A stretch of 64,000 nucleotides of DNA from positions 53,289 through 117,288 of the forward strand of contig NZ_SLXK01000010.1 of assembly GCF_004341035.1 (NCBI RefSeq), given 5' to 3'. Within the stretch, counting starts at the first letter, position 1, and every line of letters starts with the position of its first letter. The translations under genes and the position numbers were made by a program. Positions 25,741-34,965 of the stretch are shown in pieces. The notes below the pieces were generated by a model that worked only from the letters and a program-made list of their open reading frames with translations, ran no database searches and was not told the origin of the DNA. The stretch is from Scopulibacillus darangshiensis. Its GTDB lineage: Bacteria > Bacillota > Bacilli > Bacillales > Sporolactobacillaceae.

Positions 25741-27084
25741 ATGGCTATCATAACATTTCCTAAAGATTTCCGTTTTGGCGCATCGACAGCATCATACCAG
25801 ATTGAAGGCGCATACAATGAGGACGGCAGAGGCATGTCAATTTGGGATACGTACAGCCGAATCCCCGGAAAGGTGAGAAACGGTGACAATGGCGATGTCG
25901 CCTGTGACAGCTATCATCGCATGGATGAAGATATTGCTTTGTTAAAAGAACTAGGTGTCAACACCTATCGCTTCTCCATTGCATGGCCGAGGATCTTTCC
26001 AGAGGGCAAAGGAGAGGTTAACCCGCAAGGTATTGAACATTATCATTTATTTATTGATAGATTGCTAGAAAACGGGATCGAGCCGATGGTGACCATTTAT
26101 CATTGGGACCTGCCGCAGGCCTTGCAAGACAATGGCGGCTGGAAAAACCGGCAAACGATTGATGCCTTCGCGGATTACGCTGATTTACTGTTCCATGAAT
26201 ATGGTGACAAGGTAAAATACTGGCTGACAATTAATGAACCTTGGTGCGCATCATTCCTAGGCCATTTCTCCGGGGAGCAAGCCCCGGGAGAGCAAAATTT
26301 GCAGTCAGCACTGGATGTCGCCCATCACTTGTTAATCGCTCACGGAAAGGCAGTTCGCAAGTTTAGAATGAGAGACATCAAAGGGCAAATTGGCTTTGCA
26401 CCTAATGTCACTTGGTATGAACCATACAGCAGCAAGCAGGAGGATCGTGATGCTTGCAAACGGCTGTCGGGCTGGTTTATGGAATGGTTTTTCGGTCCGG
26501 TTTTCAAAGGGTCATACCCGCAATATCTCGTTGATTGGTTTGCGGAAAAGGGCGCACATGTGACGATTCAAGACGGTGATATGGAAATGATCTCGGAACC
26601 GATTGATCTGCTCGGCATCAATTACTATACCGGCACCGTTGCCCGCTATAAAGAAAATAAGGGTTTGTTTGATTGTGAGCATGTTGATATCGGATATGAT
26701 CATACAGATATTGGCTTTAAAATTTTCCCTGAGGGTTTCTACCAGGTTCTCTTGGATATTAAGAAGAAGTATGGCGACATTCCGATCTGTATTACTGAAA
26801 ATGGCGCCTGTTATAATGATGAACCTGTCGAAGGAAGAGTCAAGGATGACCTGCGGATTAAGTATTATAACCAGCATTTAATTGAAGTGAACCGGGCCAT
26901 TAACAGCGGAGTCAATGTAAAAGGTTATTGCACGTGGTCACTCTTAGATAATTTCGAATGGGCTTATGGATACAGCAAGCGTTTCGGGCTGGTCCATGTC
27001 AATTACAACACACTCGCGCGAACCAAAAAGGACAGTTTTTATTGGTATGGAAAATTGGCCAAAAACCATTGGTTTGAAGTATAG
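25741..27084 (+). CDS. GH1 beta-glucosidase / 6-phospho-beta-glucosidase family
   Basis: 447 residues, the normal length of a bacterial GH1 enzyme. The N-terminal signature FRFGASTASYQIEGAYNEDG, the acid/base Glu166 in TINEP and the nucleophile Glu353 in ITENG are present. The aglycone-site sequence near the end reads SLLDNFEWAYGYSKRFGLVHVN; the W in FEWAYGY is typical of non-phosphorylated beta-glucosidases rather than the phospho-enzymes, so free beta-glucosides are favoured. Strong AAAGGAGG precedes ATG. It closes the LacI-operon gene series and is followed by a weak hairpin near 27111-27125. Confidence 0.94.
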   Translation: MAIITFPKDFRFGASTASYQIEGAYNEDGRGMSIWDTYSRIPGKVRNGDNGDVACDSYHRMDEDIALLKELGVNTYRFSIAWPRIFPEGKGEVNPQGIEHYHLFIDRLLENGIEPMVTIYHWDLPQALQDNGGWKNRQTIDAFADYADLLFHEYGDKVKYWLTINEPWCASFLGHFSGEQAPGEQNLQSALDVAHHLLIAHGKAVRKFRMRDIKGQIGFAPNVTWYEPYSSKQEDRDACKRLSGWFMEWFFGPVFKGSYPQYLVDWFAEKGAHVTIQDGDMEMISEPIDLLGINYYTGTVARYKENKGLFDCEHVDIGYDHTDIGFKIFPEGFYQVLLDIKKKYGDIPICITENGACYNDEPVEGRVKDDLRIKYYNQHLIEVNRAINSGVNVKGYCTWSLLDNFEWAYGYSKRFGLVHVNYNTLARTKKDSFYWYGKLAKNHWFEV

Positions 27085-27175
27085 TGGACTGCAATGAAAA
27101 TTCAGTTTACCGGCCAGACCGCCGGACTATTTTAATGGCAGTTTATTATAAAGAGGTTAAATAATCAAAATTGTA

Positions 27176-27236
27176 TTGACATTTAAAAGAGTTATCACTA
27201 AGATAATAAACAAAAACCCACAAAATCAGTTAATAT
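27176..27236 (+). promoter_or_regulatory. Promoter and shared leader motif of the GH38 operon
   Basis: TTGACA (27176-27181) and TAAGAT (27199-27204) with a 17-base spacer form a good sigma-A promoter. Downstream, 27218-27236 reads CCACAAAATCAGTTAATAT, almost identical to 38508-38526 in the leader of the second importer operon. The gap 27085-27388 otherwise contains only a weak GC hairpin. Confidence 0.7.
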
Positions 27237-27388
27237 GACAACAGGATGCCCGTAAAAGTCAGTCATAAAATCAAAAATATATCACTCTATGCCACAATCA
27301 ATCATTTGCCAAAAAGACGAAAAATCTATTCTTCCATTACATAACTGACTGAGCAGCTCCTAAAATCTAATAATAAGGAGAGATGATC

Positions 27389-28063
27389 GTGAATCAGACA
27401 CTTGCCATTATTCATACAACACCAGTTACTGTAGAGCCTTTGAAAAATCTGGCGGCTAACCTATTGCCTGAATGCGGTGTTGTTAATTTAGTAGATGATT
27501 CCATTCTACCGGAGCTCGCCAAAATTGGCGGCGATACCGCGGCCGTTCAAGACCGGTTGATTCAGTATAGCAAAATTGCTGAAGATCTTGGTGCCAATGC
27601 GATTCTTAACGCTTGTTCATCGGTTGGCGGTGTCGTAAAAAAAATGGAACAAGCGGTTAAAGTACCAGTTGTCAGAATCGATGAGGAAATGGCAGAGCAA
27701 GCTGTTCATCAAGCAAAAAGTATTGGTGTTGCCGCCACTTTGGAGACCACCCTCGAGCCAACCCAAAATTTATTAATTGAAAAATCAAGTGAACTAGGCA
27801 AGAAAATTGATCTATGCCCATGTTTGGTCACGTCAGCATATGAAAAATTAATGGAAGGTGACAAAGAAGGGCATGACAGGATCTTAGGCAAAGCATTAGC
27901 CGAATTAATACAAAAGGTCGACATTGTCGTGTTAGCTCAAGCTTCGATGGCTAAAGTCGTGGAACAGCTGCCAAGCGATCTTCAAGGAAACTTTTTGTCA
28001 AGCCCTAAGATGGGGATGGAAAGGGTAAAACGGGTAATGGCAGGACTGCAGAGCGGTGTCTAG
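27389..28063 (+). CDS. Asp/Glu/hydantoin racemase-family protein
   Basis: 224 residues with the two-Cys layout of the aspartate/glutamate racemase superfamily: NACSSVGG near residue 75 and LCPCLVTSAYEKL near residue 150. These cysteines would act as the acid-base pair. GTG 27389 is chosen because AAGGAG (27375-27380) is only two bases from ATG 27383. It is the first gene of a six-gene sugar operon, so the true substrate may be a sugar acid or hydroxy acid rather than an amino acid. Its stop overlaps the following kinase start by 8 bases. Confidence 0.82.
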   Translation: MNQTLAIIHTTPVTVEPLKNLAANLLPECGVVNLVDDSILPELAKIGGDTAAVQDRLIQYSKIAEDLGANAILNACSSVGGVVKKMEQAVKVPVVRIDEEMAEQAVHQAKSIGVAATLETTLEPTQNLLIEKSSELGKKIDLCPCLVTSAYEKLMEGDKEGHDRILGKALAELIQKVDIVVLAQASMAKVVEQLPSDLQGNFLSSPKMGMERVKRVMAGLQSGV

Positions 28064-29615
28064 ATTATTGAGTATTGATGTTGGGACGACACATATTAAA
28101 GCAGGTCTATACCGATTCGATGGCACATTGACTCATATAGCAAGAGAAAAAACACCTTACCAAAAAGATGAACAGGGATATCCTGTCATCGATCCGGCAC
28201 ACCTTTGGCAGAATGTTGCTGGATTAATAAAGGAATTGCTCCGCAATAATGATGATATAACCATTGCAGCAATCGGGGTAGCCAGTATGGCTGAGACAGG
28301 TGTGTTTGTCGACCGCAAAACCGGAAAAGAAAAGACAGCATTTATACCTTGGTTTAGTCAATGTTCCACACGGGAAGCAGCTTGGATTGAGCAACAAACC
28401 GACCCTTTTGAACAATTTGTAACTACAGGTTTGCACAACAGTTACAAATATGGGCTTCCCAAAATGCTTTGGTTAAAAGGGCGCGATTCTCAAATAGATA
28501 ACGGAGCGGTCTGGCTCTCTGCTGCTGACTATATCGTTTATAAATTGACTGGTGAAGAAGTAACCGATTATACACTGGCAGCGAGAACCTATGCTTTTCA
28601 AATCTATGAAAAGAGGTGGCATACCAAGCTACTTTCACATTTCGGGGTAAATGTCAGTCCTTTTCCCAGAACACTGCCAAGCGGAGAACTTGCAGGATTA
28701 ACAAAAGATTGGCATGCCAAACTTGGATTAAGCAAAGGCATACCAGTGGCGGTAGCTGGCCATGATCACGTGTGTGCGGCCATGGCGATCGGCGCTGTAA
28801 CACCTGGCAAAGTATACGCTTCTTCAGGTACGGCGGAAACATTAATTGGTATTTGCGAAAAGGGCAAGCTTGGAAAAAAAGAATACCAATCTGGTCTAAC
28901 ATTTGGCAATCATCTGAAAGATGGCCTTTCCTTTTGGATGGGGAATATCCCTAATTCGGGAGGAGCGATTGAATGGATCAGAGACATTCTGGATGAGAAA
29001 CAATTAACCTATCAATCAATGAGCGCTTTATTAAATGAATTAAAAGAGATCCCCACTGGAATTCTATTCTTTCCTTATTTATCCGGCAGCGGGGCGCCGC
29101 ATAATAATGCTGCTAGTAAAGGTGCATTTATAGGGCTTGAGAGGGGCCACGAAAGGGCTCATTTGATGAAGGCGGTGCTGGAAGGCACCTCATTTCAGCT
29201 CAGAACCATCAAGGAAACCGCTGCATTCATCACCGGACAGTCGTGGAAGGACCTGATTATTGTTGGCGGTGGAACCAATAATGTCCATTGGATGGCAATC
29301 AAAGCCAATGTCTTGAACTGTATGTTAAGCGTCCCGAATGTGGAAGAAGCAACACTTTTAGGAGCCGCTATGATAGCCGGGGAACGATTAGGCTTTTGTA
29401 AGGCTGATGAGATCCATCAAAATATATCAGGTGATATGAAGGTTTATAAACCCGAGAAAACAGTCGCCACAGACTATAACAATATTTACCTTAACGGATA
29501 CAAAGCAATTGCTGATGGCACCCGGTCATTATACCAAAATAGGAGTGGAGAATATGGATGTGAAGATACAACCCAAGAATGTTTATACGCTGAACCCTGT
29601 TCTGGGAAAAGCTGA
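28056..29615 (+). CDS. FGGY-family carbohydrate kinase
   Basis: 519 residues. The first ATPase lobe starts LLSIDVGTTHIKAGLY, the middle has VAVAGHDHVCAAMAIGAV, and the second lobe carries IIVGGGTNNVHWMAIKANV and EEATLLGAAMIAG; these are the FGGY family landmarks. It phosphorylates a pentulose, hexulose, polyol or sugar acid with ATP. GTG 28056 is used and overlaps the racemase-like gene. The last 21 codons, rich in Cys and Gly (SGEYGCEDTTQECLYAEP), run 62 bases into the next gene and look like readthrough, suggesting that an earlier stop codon has been lost. Confidence 0.9.
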   Translation: MSRLLSIDVGTTHIKAGLYRFDGTLTHIAREKTPYQKDEQGYPVIDPAHLWQNVAGLIKELLRNNDDITIAAIGVASMAETGVFVDRKTGKEKTAFIPWFSQCSTREAAWIEQQTDPFEQFVTTGLHNSYKYGLPKMLWLKGRDSQIDNGAVWLSAADYIVYKLTGEEVTDYTLAARTYAFQIYEKRWHTKLLSHFGVNVSPFPRTLPSGELAGLTKDWHAKLGLSKGIPVAVAGHDHVCAAMAIGAVTPGKVYASSGTAETLIGICEKGKLGKKEYQSGLTFGNHLKDGLSFWMGNIPNSGGAIEWIRDILDEKQLTYQSMSALLNELKEIPTGILFFPYLSGSGAPHNNAASKGAFIGLERGHERAHLMKAVLEGTSFQLRTIKETAAFITGQSWKDLIIVGGGTNNVHWMAIKANVLNCMLSVPNVEEATLLGAAMIAGERLGFCKADEIHQNISGDMKVYKPEKTVATDYNNIYLNGYKAIADGTRSLYQNRSGEYGCEDTTQECLYAEPCSGKS

Positions 29616-30471
29616 AGAAGGCGGATATGCGGTTGGAGCATTTGCACCGCGTTACACAAAGATGATCAAGCCTATTTTAAATGCAGGGGAGCGGCTGCAA
29701 TCACCGCTGATTGTACAAATTTCGGAAAAGGAACTTATAAGATATTCAATTAGCCCTAAAGAATTTGCCGATGAATTTTACAGCGTATTAAATGAAGAAA
29801 AGATTACGGTTCCGGTCGTGCTTCATTTAGACCATACCAAACATATGTCTGTCATTAAAGAAGCGATTGCTGCGGGCTTTACTTCCATTATGATTGACGC
29901 GTCAGAGCATCCTTTTGATCTAAACGTAAAAATCAGTAAAGAAGCCGTTGATTATGCCCATTCCAAGGGAGTAAGTGCTGAAGCAGAGCTCGGCAAGATC
30001 GGCACGACTGATTTCGTTGAAACAGATACTGATGAAGAACTATATACTGACCCAATCGAAGCCAGACAATTTGTGGAACAAACAGGGACAGATGCCTTAG
30101 CGGTATCGGTTGGCACGGCACATGGTGTTTATAAAGTGAAAAAACCGAAAGTTGATTTCGAGCGGTTAAATGAGATCCGTAAACTCACACAAGTTCATTT
30201 AGTTTTGCATGGCGGCTCAGGCGTGCCGGCTTCAATGGTCAAACAAGCCTTCTCCTTGGCAAACGGTGGTGTCAGTAAAGTCAATATTGCAACAGACCTT
30301 GAGGTTGCGGCATTAGCTGCACTTGGCAAAGAAGATAGAATGACAGATCAGGAGTGTTCCGATCTTCCGGAAGAACAGCTCTCGTTTGCCCGTCTGGCAG
30401 TAGAGAAAACAGTGTCAGATAAAATAACTCATTTTCTGGAAAGCGAAAATCGGGCAGTAGATTTTAAATAA
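29554..30471 (+). CDS. Class II fructose-bisphosphate aldolase-family enzyme
   Basis: 305 residues of the FbaA/GatY/KbaY/IolJ family. Zinc ligands are visible in LHLDHTKH (His), VSVGTAHGVY (His) and LVLHGGSGVP (His); SAEAELGKIG and NIATDLEVA are the phosphate and substrate loops. It splits a ketose 1-phosphate or bisphosphate into DHAP and an aldehyde. ATG 29554 with AGGAGTGGAG upstream is far better than the earlier in-frame ATG. Together with the FGGY kinase it could phosphorylate and split a ketose. Confidence 0.9.
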   Translation: MDVKIQPKNVYTLNPVLGKAEEGGYAVGAFAPRYTKMIKPILNAGERLQSPLIVQISEKELIRYSISPKEFADEFYSVLNEEKITVPVVLHLDHTKHMSVIKEAIAAGFTSIMIDASEHPFDLNVKISKEAVDYAHSKGVSAEAELGKIGTTDFVETDTDEELYTDPIEARQFVEQTGTDALAVSVGTAHGVYKVKKPKVDFERLNEIRKLTQVHLVLHGGSGVPASMVKQAFSLANGGVSKVNIATDLEVAALAALGKEDRMTDQECSDLPEEQLSFARLAVEKTVSDKITHFLESENRAVDFK

Positions 30472-30489
30472 TAAGATGGAGGGATAAAG

Positions 30490-32964
30490 ATGTCACATCA
30501 CCCTAATGCTACAATGACCGAAAAGAAGACTGGCACGTTATATATGATTGGCAATGCCCATTTGGATCCCGTATGGCTATGGCAATGGCAAGAAGGATTC
30601 CAGGAAACAAAGGCAACCTTTCGTTCCGCGCTTGATCGAATGGCGGAATATGACGATTTCATCTTTACGAATAGTTCAGCGGCGAATTACGAATGGATTG
30701 AAAATAATGAACCTGGCATGTTTGAGGAAATAAAACAGCGGGTGAAAGAAGGGCGCTGGGTGATCGTCGGCGGCTGGTGGGTGCAGCCGGATTGCAATAT
30801 CCCAGAGGGGGAATCATTTGTCCGCCAAGGATTATATGGCCAAAGATATTTCAAAGAGAAATTCGGGGTAACGGCGAAGGTCGGGTACAACGTTGACAGC
30901 TTTGGCCATCACGGCATGCTGCCTCAAATATTAAAGCAAAGCGGTATGGATTATTATGTCTTCATGCGCCCGTCGCCTCAGGAAAAGGGGCTGCCTTCAA
31001 GAGTATTTTGGTGGGAATCCGATGATGGCTCTCGGGTGCTAACCTACAGAATTCCTTTTGAATATTGCACCTGGGGAAAAGAACTTGATAAGCATGTTCA
31101 GCGAAATGCCGGGGAGCTGCGCGAACCTTTTAATGACCTGATGTGTTTTTATGGCGTTGGCAATCATGGGGGCGGCCCAACCAAAGAAAATATCGAAAGC
31201 ATAAAGCGATTGAACAATAACCCCAACTTTCCAAATATGACCTTTAGTTCACCTAATGATTATTTTAAAACGATAGAACAAAAGAATATTCCGTTTCCCA
31301 TTGTTCACGATGATTTCCAGCATCATGCGAGCGGGTGTTATGCAGCCCATTCAGGCATTAAGCAGTGGAACAGGAAGAGTGAGCACCTATTATTAAAATC
31401 GGAAAAAATGTCAGCCTTAGCGCATTGGACAACCGGACAAGCCTATCCTGATAACTATGGGCAAGCCTGGAAAAATACATTATTTAATCAATTTCACGAT
31501 ATCTTGGCAGGGACAAGTTTGGAAGTGGCTTATGACGATGCAAGACATGCATACGGTGAAGCCATGTCGATTGCCGAGCGGGGCTTAAACTATGCCGTTC
31601 AATCGTTTTCTTGGCAAATTGACATTGAAGAAGATGAAGCGATGAAGCCGATTGTTGTCTTTAATCCGCATTCATGGGAGACAAACGTGAACATGGAATT
31701 GGAGGTCGGCGGCTTAAAGGAAGATCACATTTTAACGGATGAAAAAGGGATTGAAATACCGATGCAAACCGTTAAGTCTCATGCTACGGCCGGGGGGCGC
31801 TACCGTCTCAGCTTTATTGCAAAGCTTCCTCCATTAGGATACCGTGTCTATAAATTAAAACGGATGTCTTCCAAGAAAATGTTTGCCCCTATAAAAGCAA
31901 ATGACTACACGCTAGAAAATGGGAACTATAGGGTGGAAGTTGACCCAGAGACAGGCTTTATCACAAGCCTATACGATATAAATAATAAAATGGAAATTTT
32001 AGACGGACCCGCTGCCCGTCCTGTTGTGCTGGAGGACAAAAGTGATACATGGTCACACGATGTGCTGCGCTACGAAAATGAGTGCGGTGTGTTCAAACCT
32101 ATCAAGATTAAAAGGGTGGAGTACGGCCCGGTAAAGTCGGTGATCCGTGTCATAAGCGAGTACAGCCGTTCAACCCTTGTGCAGGATATCACGATGTATA
32201 AGGAACTTAATCAAATCGATGTCCATGTGAAAATGAATTGGCAGGAAAAAATGAAAGCAGTAAAACTAAAATTCCCTATTAATTTGGTATTCAGAAAAGG
32301 GACGTATGACATCCCTTATGGGAACAAAGTCAGAGAATGCAATGGTGAAGAAGAACCGGGACAAAAATGGTTTGATTTGTCCGGCACACATCAACCAACT
32401 GGCAATATGTATGGTCTCAGTATATTAAATGATGGGAAGTACAGCTTTGATATTCATAATAAAGAAATGAGCATCACAGTGCTTAGAAGTCCTATTTATG
32501 CGCATCATGATCCGACTGTGCCGGAAGAGGACGGTCATTATTCTATTATTGACCAAGGGATTCAGCAGTTCACTTATAGTCTCTATCCGCATGAAGGCAA
32601 TTGGGAAACGGCCGGTACTGTCAAACGGGCATGGGAGCTCAACCAACAACCTGTTTCAATCATAGAAACATATCATCATGGTACGTTGCCGCAAACAGAT
32701 TCCTATATTTCAATTGATAATGATAATATCCTCGTCAGTGCTTTAAAGAAGGCTGAAGACAACGACGACCTTATATTAAGATGCTATGAAACGGTTAATA
32801 CGGCCACCGAAGCCACAATTGTTCTGCCAAAATGGAACCGGGAGATTAAGACAGCCTTCAAGCCGTGTGAAATAAAGACATTCCGGATTCCAAAGGATCC
32901 AGGGAAGCCAGTCACTGAAACGGATCTGCTGGAGTGGGAAAGGGCAGAGGATAGCCATGGATAA
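30490..32964 (+). CDS. GH38 alpha-mannosidase
   Basis: 824 residues. The zinc-binding HxD in GNAHLDPVWLWQWQEG (about residues 18-33), the nucleophile Asp in VGYNVDSFGHHGMLPQ, and the FNQFHDILAGTSLEVAYDD region mark family GH38. The long beta-sandwich C-terminus (about residues 400-820) is normal for the family. It removes alpha-linked mannose from imported oligosaccharides in the cytosol, or a related sugar. RBS GATGGAGGGA precedes ATG. Its stop overlaps the next gene by 8 bases. Confidence 0.93.
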   Translation: MSHHPNATMTEKKTGTLYMIGNAHLDPVWLWQWQEGFQETKATFRSALDRMAEYDDFIFTNSSAANYEWIENNEPGMFEEIKQRVKEGRWVIVGGWWVQPDCNIPEGESFVRQGLYGQRYFKEKFGVTAKVGYNVDSFGHHGMLPQILKQSGMDYYVFMRPSPQEKGLPSRVFWWESDDGSRVLTYRIPFEYCTWGKELDKHVQRNAGELREPFNDLMCFYGVGNHGGGPTKENIESIKRLNNNPNFPNMTFSSPNDYFKTIEQKNIPFPIVHDDFQHHASGCYAAHSGIKQWNRKSEHLLLKSEKMSALAHWTTGQAYPDNYGQAWKNTLFNQFHDILAGTSLEVAYDDARHAYGEAMSIAERGLNYAVQSFSWQIDIEEDEAMKPIVVFNPHSWETNVNMELEVGGLKEDHILTDEKGIEIPMQTVKSHATAGGRYRLSFIAKLPPLGYRVYKLKRMSSKKMFAPIKANDYTLENGNYRVEVDPETGFITSLYDINNKMEILDGPAARPVVLEDKSDTWSHDVLRYENECGVFKPIKIKRVEYGPVKSVIRVISEYSRSTLVQDITMYKELNQIDVHVKMNWQEKMKAVKLKFPINLVFRKGTYDIPYGNKVRECNGEEEPGQKWFDLSGTHQPTGNMYGLSILNDGKYSFDIHNKEMSITVLRSPIYAHHDPTVPEEDGHYSIIDQGIQQFTYSLYPHEGNWETAGTVKRAWELNQQPVSIIETYHHGTLPQTDSYISIDNDNILVSALKKAEDNDDLILRCYETVNTATEATIVLPKWNREIKTAFKPCEIKTFRIPKDPGKPVTETDLLEWERAEDSHG

Positions 32965-33607
32965 TGAACATACTATTCGCGAGCTGGGACAGTTCCTAAC
33001 GGAGAATCGCTTTACACTAGGTAATTCAGGAAATATCAGCATCCGCCTGGGAGAGGACAGTTGTCTGATCACTGCCAGCGGCTCAGAACTAGGCAATTTA
33101 AGCGAAGAGGATTTAGTTGATTGCGCATTTGGAGAACAAAAGTGGAGCGGAGGCAGAAAGGCATCCAAAGAGTTGCCGATGCATCAAGCCATTTACGAGG
33201 AAAGACAAGACATTGGGGGGATTATTCATGCCACCCCCTTTTATAGCACGTTAATAGCCTGCTCCAATCTGGAGCTGCCGAAAGGATTGTTTGTTGAAGA
33301 AATGTACTATTTGGAGAAGATCGAACGTGTGCCCTTTTTTCAACCTGGATCGAAAGAGCTTGGCGAAGCTGTTCGGCAGGCAGCGGATAAAGCAGACATT
33401 ATTTTAATGGAAAACCACGGGGTTTTGGTCTATGACAAGACATTGTCAAAGGCAAAAGCTGCTTTGGAAACATTGGAATTCACTTCAAAAATGGTGATTC
33501 AGGCAAAAGCCGTGAATAGCGAGCTGGCATTATTAGATAAAGAGCGGATCGCGTTATTTTTGGATGATTCAACTTATAAGCCAAGGAAGAGGTGGGGCGA
33601 CCTATGA
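32957..33607 (+). CDS. Class II aldolase/adducin-family enzyme
   Basis: 216 residues of the FucA/AraD/MtnB/OtnC family. The substrate phosphate loop TLGNSGNISIRL, the catalytic acid region KELPMHQAIYEE, the zinc-binding IIHATPFYST and the later MENHGVLVYDK are present in order. Members cleave sugar phosphates such as L-fuculose-1-phosphate, epimerise ribulose-5-phosphate or decarboxylate 3-oxo-tetronate-4-phosphate. The coupled downstream gene is a four-carbon acid sugar kinase, and the same pairing is established in tetronate breakdown, so an OtnC-like decarboxylase is the best guess. Confidence 0.88.
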   Translation: MDNEHTIRELGQFLTENRFTLGNSGNISIRLGEDSCLITASGSELGNLSEEDLVDCAFGEQKWSGGRKASKELPMHQAIYEERQDIGGIIHATPFYSTLIACSNLELPKGLFVEEMYYLEKIERVPFFQPGSKELGEAVRQAADKADIILMENHGVLVYDKTLSKAKAALETLEFTSKMVIQAKAVNSELALLDKERIALFLDDSTYKPRKRWGDL

Positions 33608-34905
33608 TAGGGGTTGTCGCAGATGATATTACCGGTTCGAACGATATCGGCATCATGTTTGGCAAAAATGGCTATGTCGCTGACATCTATCCCTATGAAT
33701 CATTAGTTAAAGAAGGAGATGGAAAGTCAGATGTTTTAATCGCTGACACACATTCCAGATTTGATTCCAAAGACCGTGCTTATCAGAAGGTATATCAAGC
33801 AACGAAAGAATTACAAAAGATAGGTGCCAAAACTTATTTTAATAAAACATGTTCTGTCTTTCGGGGAAATATTGGAGCCGAATTTGATGCCATGTTAGAT
33901 GCGCTTGATGAGCCTTTCGCGGCTGTTATCCTTGGCTTTCCAAAAAACGGGAGAATCACTAAGGACGGCATCCATTATGTCCATGGGGTGAAATTAGAAG
34001 ATTCGGCGTTCAAGGATGATCCTGTACATCCCATGGATGAGTCCGATTTAATTAATATCTTGCAAAAGCAAACGAAGCGAAAGGTAACAATGATTTCTCA
34101 CCGCATAATCAGGGCAGGCGCTAGAAAGTTAAAAGAAGAGTTAAAAGAACTAAAACAGCGATTTAATTACGTCATTTTGGACGTATTAGACCAGCGGGAT
34201 CTTAAGACGATTGCAGAAGCCGTAAAGGATCAGCCTGTCATTTGCGGCGCTTCCGCCATTGCTGAGGAATTGTCTAAAGTGTGGGATTATGCCGGGAACA
34301 GGCATGAACAAGCTGTTCCCCAATACAATTCGAAAATGGGGATCCTATGTGCAGCAGGGAGCCTGACGCCGCAAACCAAACATCAAATCGATTATATGAG
34401 GAGCCATTCAGATGCTGCTATTTTTGAGCTGTCTACACCGGAGCTGATTGATAAGGGCAATGAAGCCACGAAAGCCCTGTCAGCTCATATCATTCAGCAG
34501 TTGAAAAGCGGCAAAGACGTTATTGTTCATACGTCACATCAGCCTGAGGAAGTCAAGAAAACCAAACGAATTGGCGCCCAAAAGGGGTGGACCAATGAGA
34601 AAACATCACTATATATATCTAGTTCATTATCATCCATCGTTGCATCAGCAGCAGGTGAGGTTAAACAAAATGGATTGATTGTTGCTGGCGGCGATACCTC
34701 AGCAGCCGTCTGCGAAACCCTTGGGATTAAAGGGCTTAGAGTGCTTGAAGAACTGCAGCCTGGACTGCCCTCATGCATCACCCTGACTGATCCCAAAAAA
34801 GTGTTCATATTAAAATCGGGCAGCTTTGGCAGCGAAGATTTTATTATGCAAGCCTTTCAATATTTGAAAAGTAAACGAGAAGCTTCGAATCTAGCATCAT
34901 CATGA
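33604..34905 (+). CDS. Four-carbon acid sugar kinase (OtnK/DtnK-like)
   Basis: 433 residues. The N-terminal domain opens GVVADDITGSNDIGIMF with the substrate-binding Asp pair, and the C-terminal nucleotide-binding domain includes VAGGDTSAAVCETLGIKGLRV and FILKSGSFGSEDF. Both match the two-domain family once called DUF1537, which phosphorylates erythronate, threonate or 3-oxo-tetronate. ATG 33604 overlaps the preceding TGA, so translation is coupled to the class II aldolase. It ends the operon. No clear T-tailed terminator was seen in the 60 bases before the convergent AraC gene. Confidence 0.88.
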   Translation: MIGVVADDITGSNDIGIMFGKNGYVADIYPYESLVKEGDGKSDVLIADTHSRFDSKDRAYQKVYQATKELQKIGAKTYFNKTCSVFRGNIGAEFDAMLDALDEPFAAVILGFPKNGRITKDGIHYVHGVKLEDSAFKDDPVHPMDESDLINILQKQTKRKVTMISHRIIRAGARKLKEELKELKQRFNYVILDVLDQRDLKTIAEAVKDQPVICGASAIAEELSKVWDYAGNRHEQAVPQYNSKMGILCAAGSLTPQTKHQIDYMRSHSDAAIFELSTPELIDKGNEATKALSAHIIQQLKSGKDVIVHTSHQPEEVKKTKRIGAQKGWTNEKTSLYISSSLSSIVASAAGEVKQNGLIVAGGDTSAAVCETLGIKGLRVLEELQPGLPSCITLTDPKKVFILKSGSFGSEDFIMQAFQYLKSKREASNLASS

Positions 34906-34965
34906 TCCGAAAATAAGTTGCTTTAAAACAAGGCGGTGTTCGTATGAAAAAAGCCATCATTTTCT

